64,000 nucleotides of DNA. Source: Cryptomeria japonica. Lineage: Eukaryota > Streptophyta > Pinopsida > Cupressales > Cupressaceae. The stretch spans positions 655,082,384-655,146,383 of the forward strand of contig NC_081405.1 of assembly GCF_030272615.1 (NCBI RefSeq), in the 5' to 3' direction. Shown piece after piece: positions 1 through 10,838 of the stretch. Every line of letters starts with the position of its first letter. Position 1 is the first letter of the stretch. A model generated the notes under the pieces. The model saw only the letters and a list, made by a program, of their open reading frames with translations, searched no databases and was not told the DNA's origin. A program made the translations under genes and the position numbers.

Positions 1-472
1 AAGTCACCTCGTGCTTTGTGTTTTGTGTCTATTATCCTTGGGTTTATCTCACACTTGGGGGCTAAATCCTTGCGATAACGTGCTCCTTTTCCTTTCTCAT
101 TTCTTATATGTATCACTACCTTAAAGTAATCACCCCCGGTGAGGCATGTGCGATCGCTTTAATGTAGGGGGGCATACATCCCGTTCATATCTTTTCAGGA
201 TACTTGAAAATTTCTTGACAAATTTAGCTTTGCCTTGAAAATTTTTGATATCTTTCTTGCATGACTCATAGTGAGGGAACCTTACTACTGACAGTCATGG
301 TTCTCCCTCGTGATCTTCCCTTTTACTTTGTCAATCGAATTCGTAAGATCCTTAGTCCACTGGGGGCTTGGTGTGTCTTGCCTCCTTGATGTGGTGAAAG
401 TCTTTCAATATTGTTTCCTTGTACTTTACCGGAAGTATGAGCATACATACTCCCGCTAAAGTGGGGGCTAAA
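1..472 (+). mobile_element. 3' internal part of a gag-only LTR element (partial)
   Basis: This stretch is the reverse-complement counterpart of 26244-26712, the 3' untranslated part of the gag-only element described below, so it belongs to a second copy in plus orientation whose body lies off the left edge. It ends in a polypurine tract (AAAGTGGGGGCTAAA, about 458-472) that directly abuts the LTR start TGTAGCG, as expected for plus-strand priming. No coding sequence is visible. Confidence 0.85.
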
Positions 473-1751
473 TGTAGCGTCCTAAAATTGCGACACTTGC
501 AATTTTGACTGCATTTTGGTCTTCACGATGGCGACGCAACACACAACCTGAATGGAGACCCCGAAACCTGATTATGACACCAAAAACTGCATTTTCTTGC
601 ACCCTGGCCTGAACCTCCTTTGCACCCTGCTGTCCCGGGAGGTGGGACCAGAGCGCCCAGCGCCCTGGTCCTTCAAGACCAGGGCGCCCAGCGCCCTAGT
701 CCTCCAGGACCATGGCGCCCAGCGCCCTGGTCCCTGGGTCCTATTTTGCGCCTGGTCTCCTATGGGGTCTCGGGTCTTTTTGTTTGCAAATTGGAAATTA
801 TTGTTTCCTGGTCGGCCTAAGGTCAAGAAAATTAGTCTTTTAACGCTAATTGACAAGTATATAAACTACATTTTCCTCTCCCATTTGGGGTAAGAAGCAG
901 AAAGAGGGTCATATGTGTACAAGCGTGAAAACTATACTCAAGCATTCAAGCATTCAAGCATTCCTTCAAGCAATTGATCATTTCAAGTCTCCATTCAAGG
1001 CTAAGTGTTGCATTCAAGACAAGGATTCAACCATTGAAGAGGAGATCACTTACTACATACTACTACAACATACAACATACAACATCTATACCTTCGCACA
1101 TAAGGATACAAACATCCTTACAACAAGGTATTAGTACTTGTTTTACATTACAGACATTTACATTTACAGCATTGCTCATTTCTTGGTTAATTCCAAAACC
1201 GGGGTTTGACCTAAAGGCAAACCCCTAATCCCTAACCCCCCCAATCGTCTTCGCTTTTCTGTGTGTAGGTTGCAGGTACGCGGCTGAAATTGAAGATCTG
1301 GAATCCTTGTGCAGAGACGAACAGATCCCCCTTCGTTTCGCGGATTTTTCGGAGGACCGTGGCGCTCGGGCGCCATCGTCCTGGCAACTTTCGCTCAAAT
1401 TTGCAGGACAGCGCCGTATCGACATTTTACTGCTAATTCCAGGTCCGCAGCTTCATACTGTATTCCTATCTCAGTTTATAAGCGAATCTTTCTCACTTTC
1501 TATGCATTCCTAGCTTAATTCTTCTATGCACATTCTTTACAAAAGAGGGTAGCCTTGCTGTCATAACCCTTGAAACTCATTTAGCATCCAATCTTGCATT
1601 GCATGGGATTGGATCTTGTGGGTTTCAACCCCTCTTTTGAATGTAAAGTCTCCCAAGTGAAAACCATCAACCCTAGCGACCTCCCTTCTCTCTCCTTGGA
1701 GTTGGAAGAGGGGAGAGCAACTAGGGTTCGATCGCCATTTTCCGCTTTACA
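473..1751 (+). repeat. 3' LTR of gag-only element, plus orientation
   Basis: This 1279-bp LTR begins TGTAGCG and ends CTTTACA (TG...CA). It aligns along its length with the complements of 24985-26243 and 31617-32875. It holds three GC-rich dyad repeats (645-733), a TATA box at 858-865 and, beyond it, the direct repeats CAAGCATTCAAGCATTC. The next five bases (ATATG) should be the target duplication, but the other end lies outside the window. It is visibly more diverged from the other two LTRs than they are from each other. Confidence 0.88.
858..865 (+). promoter_or_regulatory. LTR TATA box
   Basis: TATATAAA occurs in the middle of the LTR, just after the GC-rich repeats, and is conserved as its complement in both other LTR copies (about 25853-25860 and 32485-32492). 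Its position fits an RNA polymerase II promoter, with U3 upstream and R-U5 downstream. The transcription start was not determined. Confidence 0.6.
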
Positions 1752-2111
1752 ATATGATGGTATCATCTTTTTGATTTTGTTGATTTACATTGCCTTAGGT
1801 ATTCTTCATATATTATTGTGTTTCTTTGTTGTTGTTAGGCTAGGGTTTTATGGTTGAATCTATTCAGTCTTTCAATATTGTTGTTTCCATTTTTACCATA
1901 AACAATTATGACCCTCTTAAAAACCTCCCTTGGTTTAGGTAGACTCAAACCCATTTTCCCATGGTGACACTTTTTTTGTTGCGATAAAAAGTGTCAGATG
2001 CGTTCAACCAAAGGTTGCAATATGCCCTAACTTTCATTCTGCTTATAATGGTAGAGAACCATTAGTATGTACATGTCTAGGTGGCTAAGGTTACACTAGG
2101 AATGCCCCCGT
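1752..2111. other. unassigned spacer
   Basis: This lies between the plus-strand LTR end and the copia LTR. It is T-rich with no sustained reading frame and no repeat recognised elsewhere in the window. Confidence 0.5.
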
Positions 2112-3452
2112 TGATAACTCAATGATGAACGGATAGTACTAACCCGGTATTGAGAGGGGGGGTGAATCAGTAGAGACAAAAATACAGTCTTAAACCGATT
2201 TGATAGCAAACACTTCAAATGACTTGCAATCAGTGACACTGGTTTGAAACAGAGTGCAACCGGTAAAGCTAAGAATGACAGAGACAAGCATTAACTGGTT
2301 ACTCACTTAGCTTTTCACTCAACTCAAGACTACACTACCATTTCACCCTTATGCATAAACAGGTAATCTATCATCAGATCATAATAATAGCTAGTTCAAC
2401 ATGTTTTATTAACGGGCATAAAACACAGAACCATCATAAGCTTGACAAACAATAGGAAAGCATCACAAGATAAAAGCATCACACATGACACGCATATTTT
2501 TCATGTGGAAACCCAACTGGGAAAAACCACGGTGGGGATGAATAACCACAAGCTGTTTTTGAACTCTTTAGAAGTCCGCTTTGTTAGGAGCCTTGTCCGG
2601 TTAGAGACATTACAATAGGTTCTGCTAGGAACCGATCCTGTTAAAGATCACCTGGTTAAGGGATGGCTACAATACCCGGTTAAGGGTTAAACCCTGTTAA
2701 AGGTTACCTTGTTAGAGGATTTCAAGAACTCAATAGCTAAAGGATCTCAAACTCAATAGCTTTGAATTACCCTGTTAAAGGATTTACAACAAGCTGGTTA
2801 AGGCTACCCTGTTAAGGGATTTTCCAACTGTTCAGGTGGTTAGAGATCAATAGGTATAACAATGATCTGGTAATAGCACTCAATGCCAATGCAGATCCAC
2901 TTAAGCTCCTCTTCACCTTCTGCACTTACACTCTACAGGTATCACTTCTCTCCTTTTGGTTTGGCAAGAATTACGCATCCCTTCTCTTGGATACACACAC
3001 ACCACTTTTGCCAACAACTTCAGAACGAGACACAACATCAACCTTATAGGAAAATAGATAGGTCGGTAGCATAAACCCTAAACCCTAAACCTGTTAGGTT
3101 AAGGAATTCAAACAGTTCAATTCTGACCGTTGAGCACACTGCATTAAATGCAACAATCTTGAGCCAATCTCAAGACATTCTCCATCGTCCATTTACATCG
3201 ATTTTATGGCGGCTGATAACCCATCACACGTTATCACCATTTTACAAACTTTGCACATTCCCAAGGTAGATAGAAACAATCTCCCTCATGCAAGATCCTT
3301 CACGCACACAGTCTTACATGGCAACACAATCTGTTCTTCTTTTACAATGCTAACTCATCACACAATGTCACTGGTTGATGACAATATAAAAAGATATCTC
3401 TCCACTTCACATCTTCGCCCCCAATTTCTATAGATATTTTATCCGCTTCACA
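2112..3452 (-). repeat. copia 3' LTR
   Basis: On the minus strand this 1341-bp block starts TGTGAAGCGG right after a polypurine tract and ends GAGTTATCA. It carries two signatures common in plant copia LTRs: the pyrimidine run (complement of GAGAGGGGGGGTGAATCAG near 2151) and the block TTTTTCATGTGGAAACCC...ACCACGGTGGGG near 2496-2540. The latter also occurs in the LTR fragment at 54252. A (CCCTAAA)n-like stretch sits at 3071-3091. The partner 5' LTR is absent. Confidence 0.75.
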
Positions 3453-3466
3453 TCTTCTCCCCCTTT
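3453..3466 (-). promoter_or_regulatory. copia polypurine tract
   Basis: The minus strand reads AAAGGGGGAGAAGA immediately before LTR start TGTGAAG. This is the expected priming site for plus-strand DNA synthesis and fixes the LTR boundary. A second purine-rich block lies near 3503-3525, inside the 3' UTR that separates the tract from the pol stop. Confidence 0.75.
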
Positions 3467-3603
3467 GACAACAATGCCAAAGTGGAGGCACAAGCTTCCT
3501 TGTTCCATTATGCTACTCCCCCTGAGGAATAGCATCCTTCAACACATCAGTCCTGAAGAAAAATTTGTCTATGCAATACATGACTGATGTGGAGCATATA
3601 CCT

Positions 3604-5351
3604 TTAGTTCACCTCTTGAAGGGGCAGTACCCCTAATTCACCTCTTAAGTATATAAATGTAGTCTTTGGGAGAGGCTTGGTGAATATGTCTGCTAACTGC
3701 TCCTTACTGGAAACATGCTCCAGTGCAATCTCTTTGTTCTGAACCTTTTCCCTCAAGAAATGATACTTAAGCTCAAAGTGCTTGGTTCTAGAATGTAAAA
3801 CCGGATTCTTGGAGATATTAATTACACTAGTATTGTCACAAAATATACTTACCGGTTCAGATACTGGAACTTTGAAGCCATTTAATACATGCTTCATCCA
3901 AATTGTCTGAGTGGAGTTCATGAAAGCTGCAACATACTCAGCTTCCACTTTAGACTAAGAAATACAACTCTGCTTCTTACTCATCCATGAGACTAGTCTA
4001 CCACTGAGGAAGAATGCACCATCGGTTGTGCTCTTCTGGTCATCTATATTACTAGTCCAATCAGCATCTATGAACACTTTCAAGTTGAAATCCTTGCTAT
4101 ATGGATACCACAATCCATAGTCAACAGTTCCCTTCAGATACCTAAGAATCCACTTGACTGCAACCAAGTGGGATTCTCTTGGGCTTTTTGGGAATCTTGC
4201 AGCAATGCCAACTCCATGTGCAATATCCGGTCTTCTATGCACTACATAATGCAACTTACCAATCATCGATCGGTATTCCTTCTCATCAACCAATTCTGAG
4301 TCATCTTCTTTAGATAGTTTACAATCGGTCACCATCGGAGTACCAACCGGTTTGCTATCTTCCATGCCAAAGGTCTTCAACACCTCTTTAACATACTTGG
4401 ACCGAGTGATAAAGATTCCATCCTTCATCTGTTGGATCTGCAGTCCAATGAAGAATTTAATCTCCCCTATGAGTGACATTTCAAACTCTTTCTTCATCTC
4501 ATCTGCAAACTCATGACTCATCTTGTCATCTCCACCAAAGATAATGTCATCAACAAATACTTCATAGATAAGGATTTGATCTCCTTCAAACTTCAAGTAG
4601 ATATTACTATCTTCACTTGTTCTCTCAAATCCAATCTTCACAAGATGGGAATGCAGGCGTTCATACCATGCTCTAGGTGCTTGCTTTAGACCATATAAGG
4701 CTTTATGTAGCCTACACACCATGTCACTATCTTCAAGTAGGGAAAACCCATCTGGTTGCTCTATATACACCTCCTCTTCAAGTACACCATTTAGGAATGC
4801 AGATTTTACATCCATTTGATATACTTTGAAGCCTTTAAAAGCTGCATATGCAAGAAGCATACGAACTCCTTCCAATCTGGCTACAGGAGCAAAGGTTTCT
4901 CCATAGTCTTCTCCTTCTTCTTGAGCATATCCTCTGCATACCAATCTAGCTTTGTTTCTTACCACTGTGCCATCCTCATTCAGTTGATTTCTGAAGACCC
5001 ATTTGGTACCAATGACATTTTTATGCTCCGGTCTGGGTACCAAAGACCATGTACCATTTTTCTCTATCTGGTCAAGTTCCTCTTCCATTACCTTGATCCA
5101 GTCTTCATCTTTATGTGCCTCTTTGAATTTTTTAGGCTCAAATTCAAAGATCATACATGAGTTTTCTCTGACCTTTCTTCTTGTAAGTATTCCTGCATCC
5201 TTATCTCCTATGATCTGCTTAGGATCATGATTCAGCTTAACATACCAAGGAATGGTCTTGATAGATTCCTCTTGCTTTTCTTCTTCATCCTCATCTCCAT
5301 TAGTATCAGCATCTACATTTGTCGGTGTAGGAACACTGTTACTGGTACAGG
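3604..5351 (-). pseudogene. Ty1/copia pol fragment (RT-RNase H)
   Basis: The minus-strand reading frame carries copia reverse transcriptase and RNase H: the RT entry motif (IGTKWVF), [11 protein letters not shown], the catalytic motif as FVDD (YVDD in most copia), [25 protein letters not shown] and the RNase H tail SKVEAEYVAAF...LADIFTKPLP. One TAG (3952-3954) interrupts the frame between CIS and SKVEAEY, where related elements usually have Gln. The frame extends upstream to about 5351, then stops abruptly in AT-rich DNA, so integrase, protease and gag of this element are missing. It is a dead 5'-truncated copy. Confidence 0.9.
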
Positions 5352-5399
5352 GCCCATAAAATAATTATTAGTATTAATAATAATAATCAATATTTACAA

Positions 5400-6385
5400 T
5401 TTTTACCTAAGAAGTGCTCAATCTTGATTAGTAAGCTCAATCTTGATTAGTAAGCTCCCTCTCAATCACAAGGTATCTTGATTTTCTTCTAGAGAACATA
5501 TTTTTCTGAACATACATCTGAATTTTTGACTTCAGCAAGGGACGCTTGTAGTTTAAGTTTGAGAGGACAAGTTCTTGCAATGTGGCCATATTCATCACAT
5601 ATGAAACATTGTACTTTAGAGGAGTTTGTAGGCTTCTTGAATGATCGATTACCATATGTCTTTTTGTCCTTTTTCCTTTTCAAACTAGAGACTAGAACTT
5701 GAACATCTTCATCAATGGGTTTCATGATTCCTCTTGATATTAGGTTACACTCTTCTTGAATGCAGTCAGCTTTTAGTCTATCAAATTTGGGAACTTTGGA
5801 TCGAGCACTAACTCCTTGTCTAAAGTTTTCCCATAAGATAGGGAGCCCATTTTAGAGTTATCATAGTTAGCTCCTTATTATCATAAATGTGACCAAATGA
5901 TGAGAGTTGGTTCCTTAATTCTGTTATCCTCATAAAATATGAAGTGGTAGTTTCTTCTTTACTCATTTTAATATTAGAAAGTTGATTTTTAAGTGTGAGG
6001 ATTCTGCTCGTGTTGTTAATCTCAAACATGTCTTTCAAGTCTTTGAACATGTCATATGCAGAAGCTAACCTTGTAATGATAGGTAGTAGATGACTCTTTA
6101 CTCCATCTACTAATAACTCCATTGCTTTAATATTGTTCTTTTCCCACTAACTTTGTTCGTCTTTTCCATCAGGTTTAGAAGGATTCTCTATTATTGCTTT
6201 TAACTCATTCTTTCTTAGTACCAACATCATTCGTAGTTTCCATGAATCATAGTTTGAGGCACCTTCAAGTCTGTCTTTGAATCTGATTCCATTCGTCATT
6301 TTAAAATACAGACTTTCAAGGATATATCAATATGATCTTAATCGGATCTTCCTTCAGGCGGTTAGGCTTTATAGAAGGAAACCTG
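5400..6385 (-). pseudogene. copia gag fragment
   Basis: Two disjoint minus-strand frames cover a copia gag. 5820-6122 contains a UBN2-type gag core (LKDMFEINNTSRILTLKNQL, MRITELRNQL). 5489-5725 contains a zinc knuckle, CFICDEYGHIARTC (CX2CX4HX4C). Frameshifts separate the pieces, and the 5' part of gag (6123-6385) is broken. The LTR beside it (6398 on) does not match the LTR at 2112-3452, so this gag belongs to a different element from the pol fragment at 3604-5351 even though the two look collinear. Two copies of GCTCAATCTTGATTAGTAA lie at the junction near 5416-5455. Confidence 0.8.
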
Positions 6386-6397
6386 GCTCTGATACCA
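6386..6397 (-). promoter_or_regulatory. primer binding site (tRNA-iMet)
   Basis: The minus strand reads TGGTATCAGAGCCAGG immediately after an LTR ending TTAACA. This is the standard initiator-Met tRNA primer binding site of plant copia elements. It fixes the 3' edge of the 5' LTR at 6398. Confidence 0.9.
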
Positions 6398-7140
6398 TGT
6401 TAAATTTATGGATCAGAATTAAAATTTATCTTGTTCTATGTATTATCTATCACTGAATTGTTGTATAAATCTGATTGTCTTCTTTTATGTTGCAGGAGAG
6501 GAGGAGCATTTTTAATTTCAATGTCCATTCTCACACATTTCATTTGGTATATGTAGTGGGCTAGGTACAGTCAAGCGATGCCTTGAATGGCCATGTCTTT
6601 TGGACATGGCCGATCAAGACATCACTTGATCGTGCCCCCTCACAATAATAATGCAAGGCATATTACGTACCAACTGGTACATATATTAAGACACCCGATA
6701 ATTATCGGTGGTGTATAGTTATCTTACCACCCGATATAATTATCGGTGGAGCATGGTTTATATTAACACCCGATATAATTATTGGTGGCGCATGGTAATG
6801 TTGGCATTATCTTTTACACCCGATATAATCGGTGTGAACATAGACTAATCTAAACGATAGTTTAACCAATAATCGTTAAGTCTTATTTGCAAGAATTAAC
6901 TCGATTTGTCAATCGGTGAATATGAATAGATTATCAGATTTGGATACTATGATTAATATAAAGGGAATATTTATCAATTGAATAATCAATATGATAAATG
7001 TTTGAATGAGAGACTTCATTTATCTCTCATTCAATCATTTATCTTACCAAAGCTATTATGCATTAACAAGAATAAACTACATGATTTTATACTTAAACAA
7101 ACATTGTTGTATTTGTGGTGCCAATAGATAACACTTAAAT
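6398..7140 (-). repeat. copia 5' LTR (outer edge uncertain)
   Basis: The LTR edge at 6398 is fixed by the primer binding site. The outer edge is not resolved: unique-looking sequence continues to about 7140-7250, where similarity to the GLOX upstream region begins. No matching 3' LTR is in the window. The segment contains four hairpin repeats at 6692-6835. Confidence 0.5.
6692..6835. repeat. four dispersed palindromic motifs
   Basis: Copies at 6692-6711, 6728-6749, 6767-6788 and 6817-6835 all have the form CACCCGATA...TATCGGTGG (the last shortened to CACCCGATATAATCGGTG). Each can fold into a hairpin or cruciform with arms CACCGATA/TATCGGTG and an AT loop. Confidence 0.8.
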
Positions 7141-7264
7141 GAGTTTTTTTTCTTTTTTATACTCATAGTGATTAATTGTCTCATATGTTTAATTTATTAT
7201 GTATGAAGGTTAGCATGGGAAAAACAACAATCTTCAAAAATACCATTATTCGACAAGAATGTCA

Positions 7265-7815
7265 TCTTTATAATATTTATCTTAGCCAGATATTATATAA
7301 TTAGAAGTAAAAAGTTAGCCACCACTACGACAAATAAAAAGAAAGAAAAATCTTAGACATTTCTAAACCTATAACCCAAACAAATTCAAATAGAACCAAA
7401 TGATTCATATTAACCAATATTATTACTCTTGAAAAAAGGAAGTATTTGAATCATAATGAATGATGATAACTTAGTAAATACTTCAAAACCCTCATTGATC
7501 ATAAATCTATTCTTAAGAGGGTCCCATTGAGCCATTATGCTACATAAACATTACTGAACTTCAAATTGGTACAAATACATTTTATTGGAGCCCTTCTCCT
7601 TGAGAAAATTTCAATCTCTAAGCATTTTTCATGCGGTAGCGAAAAAACGAAGTGGTTAAAAAGATCAATCCTCAAGGCCATAGTTTTACTAGTCATAGTA
7701 GCATTCTAGTGGGGACAGATGAAGGATCATCTACAAGGGAGTTGGAGACTTTGTTAGAAAGTGGTAGAAACTTGTCAATGCATGCAGTGCTACTTCATAC
7801 TAACATAGTACTTTT
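7265..7815 (+). pseudogene. 5' partial GLOX duplicate
   Basis: Sequence from about 7265 aligns with the upstream region and first ~55 codons of the intact GLOX gene (8025-8650). Shared landmarks include the TTAGCCACCAC block, TCTATTCTTAAGAGGGTCCC, the 5' UTR, and coding text for the ASNLQGSWKLLLE... and SMHAVLLHTN regions. The start ATG has become ACG (7647-7649), the Trp codon of the signal peptide region has become a stop (CTAGTGGGG near 7709), and similarity ends abruptly near 7815, where a second copy of the CTTGTCA(A/G)TGCATGCA motif follows. It is a non-functional 5' stub. Nothing recognisable lies between it and 8025. Confidence 0.85.
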
Positions 7816-8389
7816 GAAACTTGTCAGTGCATGCAATGCAATTGAAACATTGATTGATCAGTTTTTTTCTTTTCCAACAAAAGTGAACGTGGAGCATGTA
7901 TGGTGAAACACAATCGTATCATTAAACAAATCGCAAGCAATCACTGTTAAAGCAAACGGAATGATTTTGTCTGCTCGGGTCTAATTTTGGGCAAGAATTA
8001 AAATTCGGGAAGCACTTCATCCCTCTAATAATAGTTACCTTGGCCAGATTCTAAATAATTGTTAGTAGGAAGTTAGCCGCCACCTTATTTAAATTAAAGA
8101 GAGCGACAGATCTCAGAAATTCTAACCCTTAAGTGGATATAACCCGGATAATTCAAACAACAGCAGATTAATCTCAGACATTTCTAAACCTATTAATGGA
8201 TATACCCGAACTAATCCAAACAGCGCCAGATTAAACATACTCACCGACAGTCTCACTCCCGGGGAGAATTAAAATCACCTTGAATCATAATGAATGATGA
8301 TGTAACAGCTTTGTAGTTACGGCCAGCTTAGCAAATACTTCGAAATTTCCATTGGCCATAAGTCTATTCTTAGGAGGGTCCCTTCAGCC

Positions 8390-8397
8390 TATATAAT
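8390..8397 (+). promoter_or_regulatory. GLOX TATA box
   Basis: TATATAAT lies 89 bases before the GLOX ATG, in a plausible core-promoter position with a short leader. The equivalent site in the upstream partial copy has decayed (CATTATGCTACATAAA). Confidence 0.6.
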
Positions 8398-8485
8398 GGA
8401 CTTCACATTGTACAAATCCAATTCAGTGGAGAACTCCATCTTCGGAAAATTTCATCTTTAAGCGTTTTTCATACGGCAGTGAAAA

Positions 8486-10135
8486 ATGAAGTGGGTAAAG
8501 AGATCAGTCTTAAGGGCCGTAGCTTGGCTGGTCATACTTGCATTCTGCTGGGGGCAGACGGAAGCGAATCTGCAAGGGAGTTGGAAACTCTTGTTAGAAA
8601 ACGGTGGAATATCGTCAATGCATGCGGTCTTACTCCATACTAACAGAGTTCTCATGTTCGACCGGCTAGACCGGGGCCCGTCCAATATCACCCGAACCGA
8701 CCCGGCCTGCACTAACGTAGCCTGGCCTCTTTCTTTCGATTCGGAGTGCTGGGCGCACTCGGTGGAATACGATATTGCGACCAATAAAGTGAGGCCGCTG
8801 CACCTGGTCACGGACACATGGTGCTCTTCGGGTGCAATTCTCAGCGACGGGACTCTCCTCCAAACCGGAGGTGGTGGACTGGGTGAGAATACTACTCGCA
8901 CTTTTAAACCATGCTCCGACCATACCTGCGACTGGGTTGAATCCACTACCGAGAAGCTGAGTTTCAAGAGGTGGTATGCCTCTAACCAGATCTTGCCTGA
9001 CAATCGGATCGTCGTTGTGGGAGGCCGCCAGTCGTTTAGCTACGAATTTGTCCCCAAGAAAAAGCCCCATGATTTCTATGATCTTAACTTCCTTTTGCAG
9101 ACAACTACTAATGTAATCGAGGAGAACAATCTGTACCCGTTTGTGCATCTGTCTTCAGACGGCAATCTGTTCATCTTCGCCAATAATGAATCCATTCTGG
9201 TGGACTACAAGACAAACCAGGAGATCAGACGTTTCCCACAAATGCCTGGAGGGGGCGCACGGAACTACCCGAGCACAGGCTCTTCAGTCATGTTACCGCT
9301 GGACTTCGCCGACAATTTTGCAAGAGTTGAGATTATGATCTGCGGAGGAACACCCTTGGGAAACTTCATAAAGGCGGACCAGCAAAAGGTATACCTCAAG
9401 GGTCTGAACAACTGCGGGAGAATTGAGGTCACCTCTGAGAACCCAGTGTGGCAGATGGAGAACATGCTCGGGCCCAGATTGATGGCCGACATGATCATTC
9501 TTCCCACGGGCGAAATTCTCCTAATCAACGGCGCACAACAGGGATCTGCCGGGTGGCAAGATGCGCGGGTGCCCAGGCTCAACCCGTGGCTCTACAGACC
9601 GGCACAGCCCGAGGGTAACAGATTTACTGTCCTGGCTCCCTCAAGCATTCCTCGAATGTACCATTCTACTGCAAATCTTCTTCCCGACGGACGGATCCTC
9701 GTGGCCGGAAGCAACCCAAATGATTATTATAACTTCACCGACGACGTATATTCCAAAACCGAGCTGCGCGTGGAGGCCTACAGTCCTTATTACCTGGACC
9801 AGCAATACGATCTGGTTCGACCCAGTATTCAGTTCGTTGGACAGTTCGAAGCGATCCCTTACGCATCCATATTCAAAGTTCAGTTCACAGTCGGTGGCAC
9901 TCTAAGCCAGGACCTTCGTTTTCACGCCTACGCCCCTCCCTTCAATACCCACAGTGTTTCCATGAGCCAGAGAATGCTGTCGCTCGCTGCCACACCGGTT
10001 GCAAAAGAAAATGGACTTTACTCCGTGTTCTTGATGGCTCCGCCGACCCCGGTGGCTGCTCCTTCTGGGTATTATCTGCTTTATGTTGTCAATGGAGGTA
10101 TTCCTAGCCAGGGGCATTGGATTCGCTTCGTGTAA
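8486..10135 (+). CDS. GLOX: glyoxal/aldehyde oxidase, galactose-oxidase-like (GLOX)
   Basis: This intact single-exon gene encodes 549 residues, typical for plant GLOX proteins. Residues 1-27 form a basic-plus-hydrophobic signal peptide (KRSVLRAVAWLVILAFCWG), so the product is probably secreted to the apoplast. A glyoxal-oxidase N-terminal beta-propeller (about 45-290) is followed by kelch-like blades and a C-terminal DUF1929 domain (about 440-548). Residues expected for the copper-radical site are present: Cys113 in TDTWCSSG and Tyr164 in RWYASN (thioether pair), Tyr392-His393 in MYHSTA, and His489 in FNTHSVSMSQR. The family oxidises aldehydes to acids with release of hydrogen peroxide; plant members are linked to pollen, cell-wall and stress roles, but which applies here cannot be told. 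The start is supported by the signal peptide and TATA position. Decayed partial copies lie on both sides. Confidence 0.95.
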   Translation: MKWVKRSVLRAVAWLVILAFCWGQTEANLQGSWKLLLENGGISSMHAVLLHTNRVLMFDRLDRGPSNITRTDPACTNVAWPLSFDSECWAHSVEYDIATNKVRPLHLVTDTWCSSGAILSDGTLLQTGGGGLGENTTRTFKPCSDHTCDWVESTTEKLSFKRWYASNQILPDNRIVVVGGRQSFSYEFVPKKKPHDFYDLNFLLQTTTNVIEENNLYPFVHLSSDGNLFIFANNESILVDYKTNQEIRRFPQMPGGGARNYPSTGSSVMLPLDFADNFARVEIMICGGTPLGNFIKADQQKVYLKGLNNCGRIEVTSENPVWQMENMLGPRLMADMIILPTGEILLINGAQQGSAGWQDARVPRLNPWLYRPAQPEGNRFTVLAPSSIPRMYHSTANLLPDGRILVAGSNPNDYYNFTDDVYSKTELRVEAYSPYYLDQQYDLVRPSIQFVGQFEAIPYASIFKVQFTVGGTLSQDLRFHAYAPPFNTHSVSMSQRMLSLAATPVAKENGLYSVFLMAPPTPVAAPSGYYLLYVVNGGIPSQGHWIRFV

Positions 10136-10838
10136 TACCCAGTTTCTCTAGCTACGATTTATTTTTTATACTTTGTAGTACGTTCGCTTTGGTTCTCCTT
10201 TGGGGAGCAAGCTATGTTAATGGTTCGATCTCTGCTGAGTTTGTGTCTAATTACACAGCTTAAATGTCCCTCAGGACTGCAGATGAGTTTAAAAGTGAGC
10301 TGTTATTCATGGACTCTATGGAATTCACAATTTTTTTTAAATCGCACAGATTTACACTTCATCGATAACAATACGTTGTTAGCGATCTAGTAGTACAAAC
10401 CTGCCTAATGTTTAAGCCCAGCTGTGTAGAAATGTCATTACGCACAGGCCATTACCAAGAACACGTTTTTCATTGATATATTGTTTTTAATTGTCTAGAT
10501 CTTTCTATTTTGGGCTTTATTTTATCCCACAAAAATTAATAGCCTCGAGTTATACCTACGCTCGTCTATTTAAATTAATAATGAATGTGTGTTCAGAGAT
10601 TGTGAAAAACAAATGTTGCGTCCATTTATAAATTTCTCCTACAATATAAATAGGTTGTCCGATAATCTATTTTTGGCTTAAAAAATAGAACGATATGAAT
10701 AAAGAATGCCTCAAAAGTTACAGCGCAGAAGGAGGTCGAGATCAGGAAGGTCGCCTATAACTATTTTTCTAAAATAATAGTCATCAAAGAATTGTAATTT
10801 AATTACTTGAATATAATTGGTAAGACATGTTTCTTTAT
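10136..10838 (+). other. GLOX 3' flank
   Basis: The first ~160 bases are shared with the downstream partial copy and are probably 3' UTR. An AATAAA-containing stretch occurs near 10698. The remainder is AT-rich with no further gene recognised. Confidence 0.5.

Noticed and set aside
552-1513. Short plus and minus frames in the LTR
   Set aside because: They fall across GC-rich dyads and U5-like sequence of a non-coding LTR, and the same spurious frames recur in the other two LTR copies.
2112-6397. A single copia element with an internal deletion
   Set aside because: The LTR next to the primer binding site does not match the LTR after the polypurine tract, so the two halves come from different elements.
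8458-9582. Minus-strand frames of 181, 160 and 105 codons
   Set aside because: They are shadows of the GLOX coding sequence. The plus frame has all family motifs and they have none.
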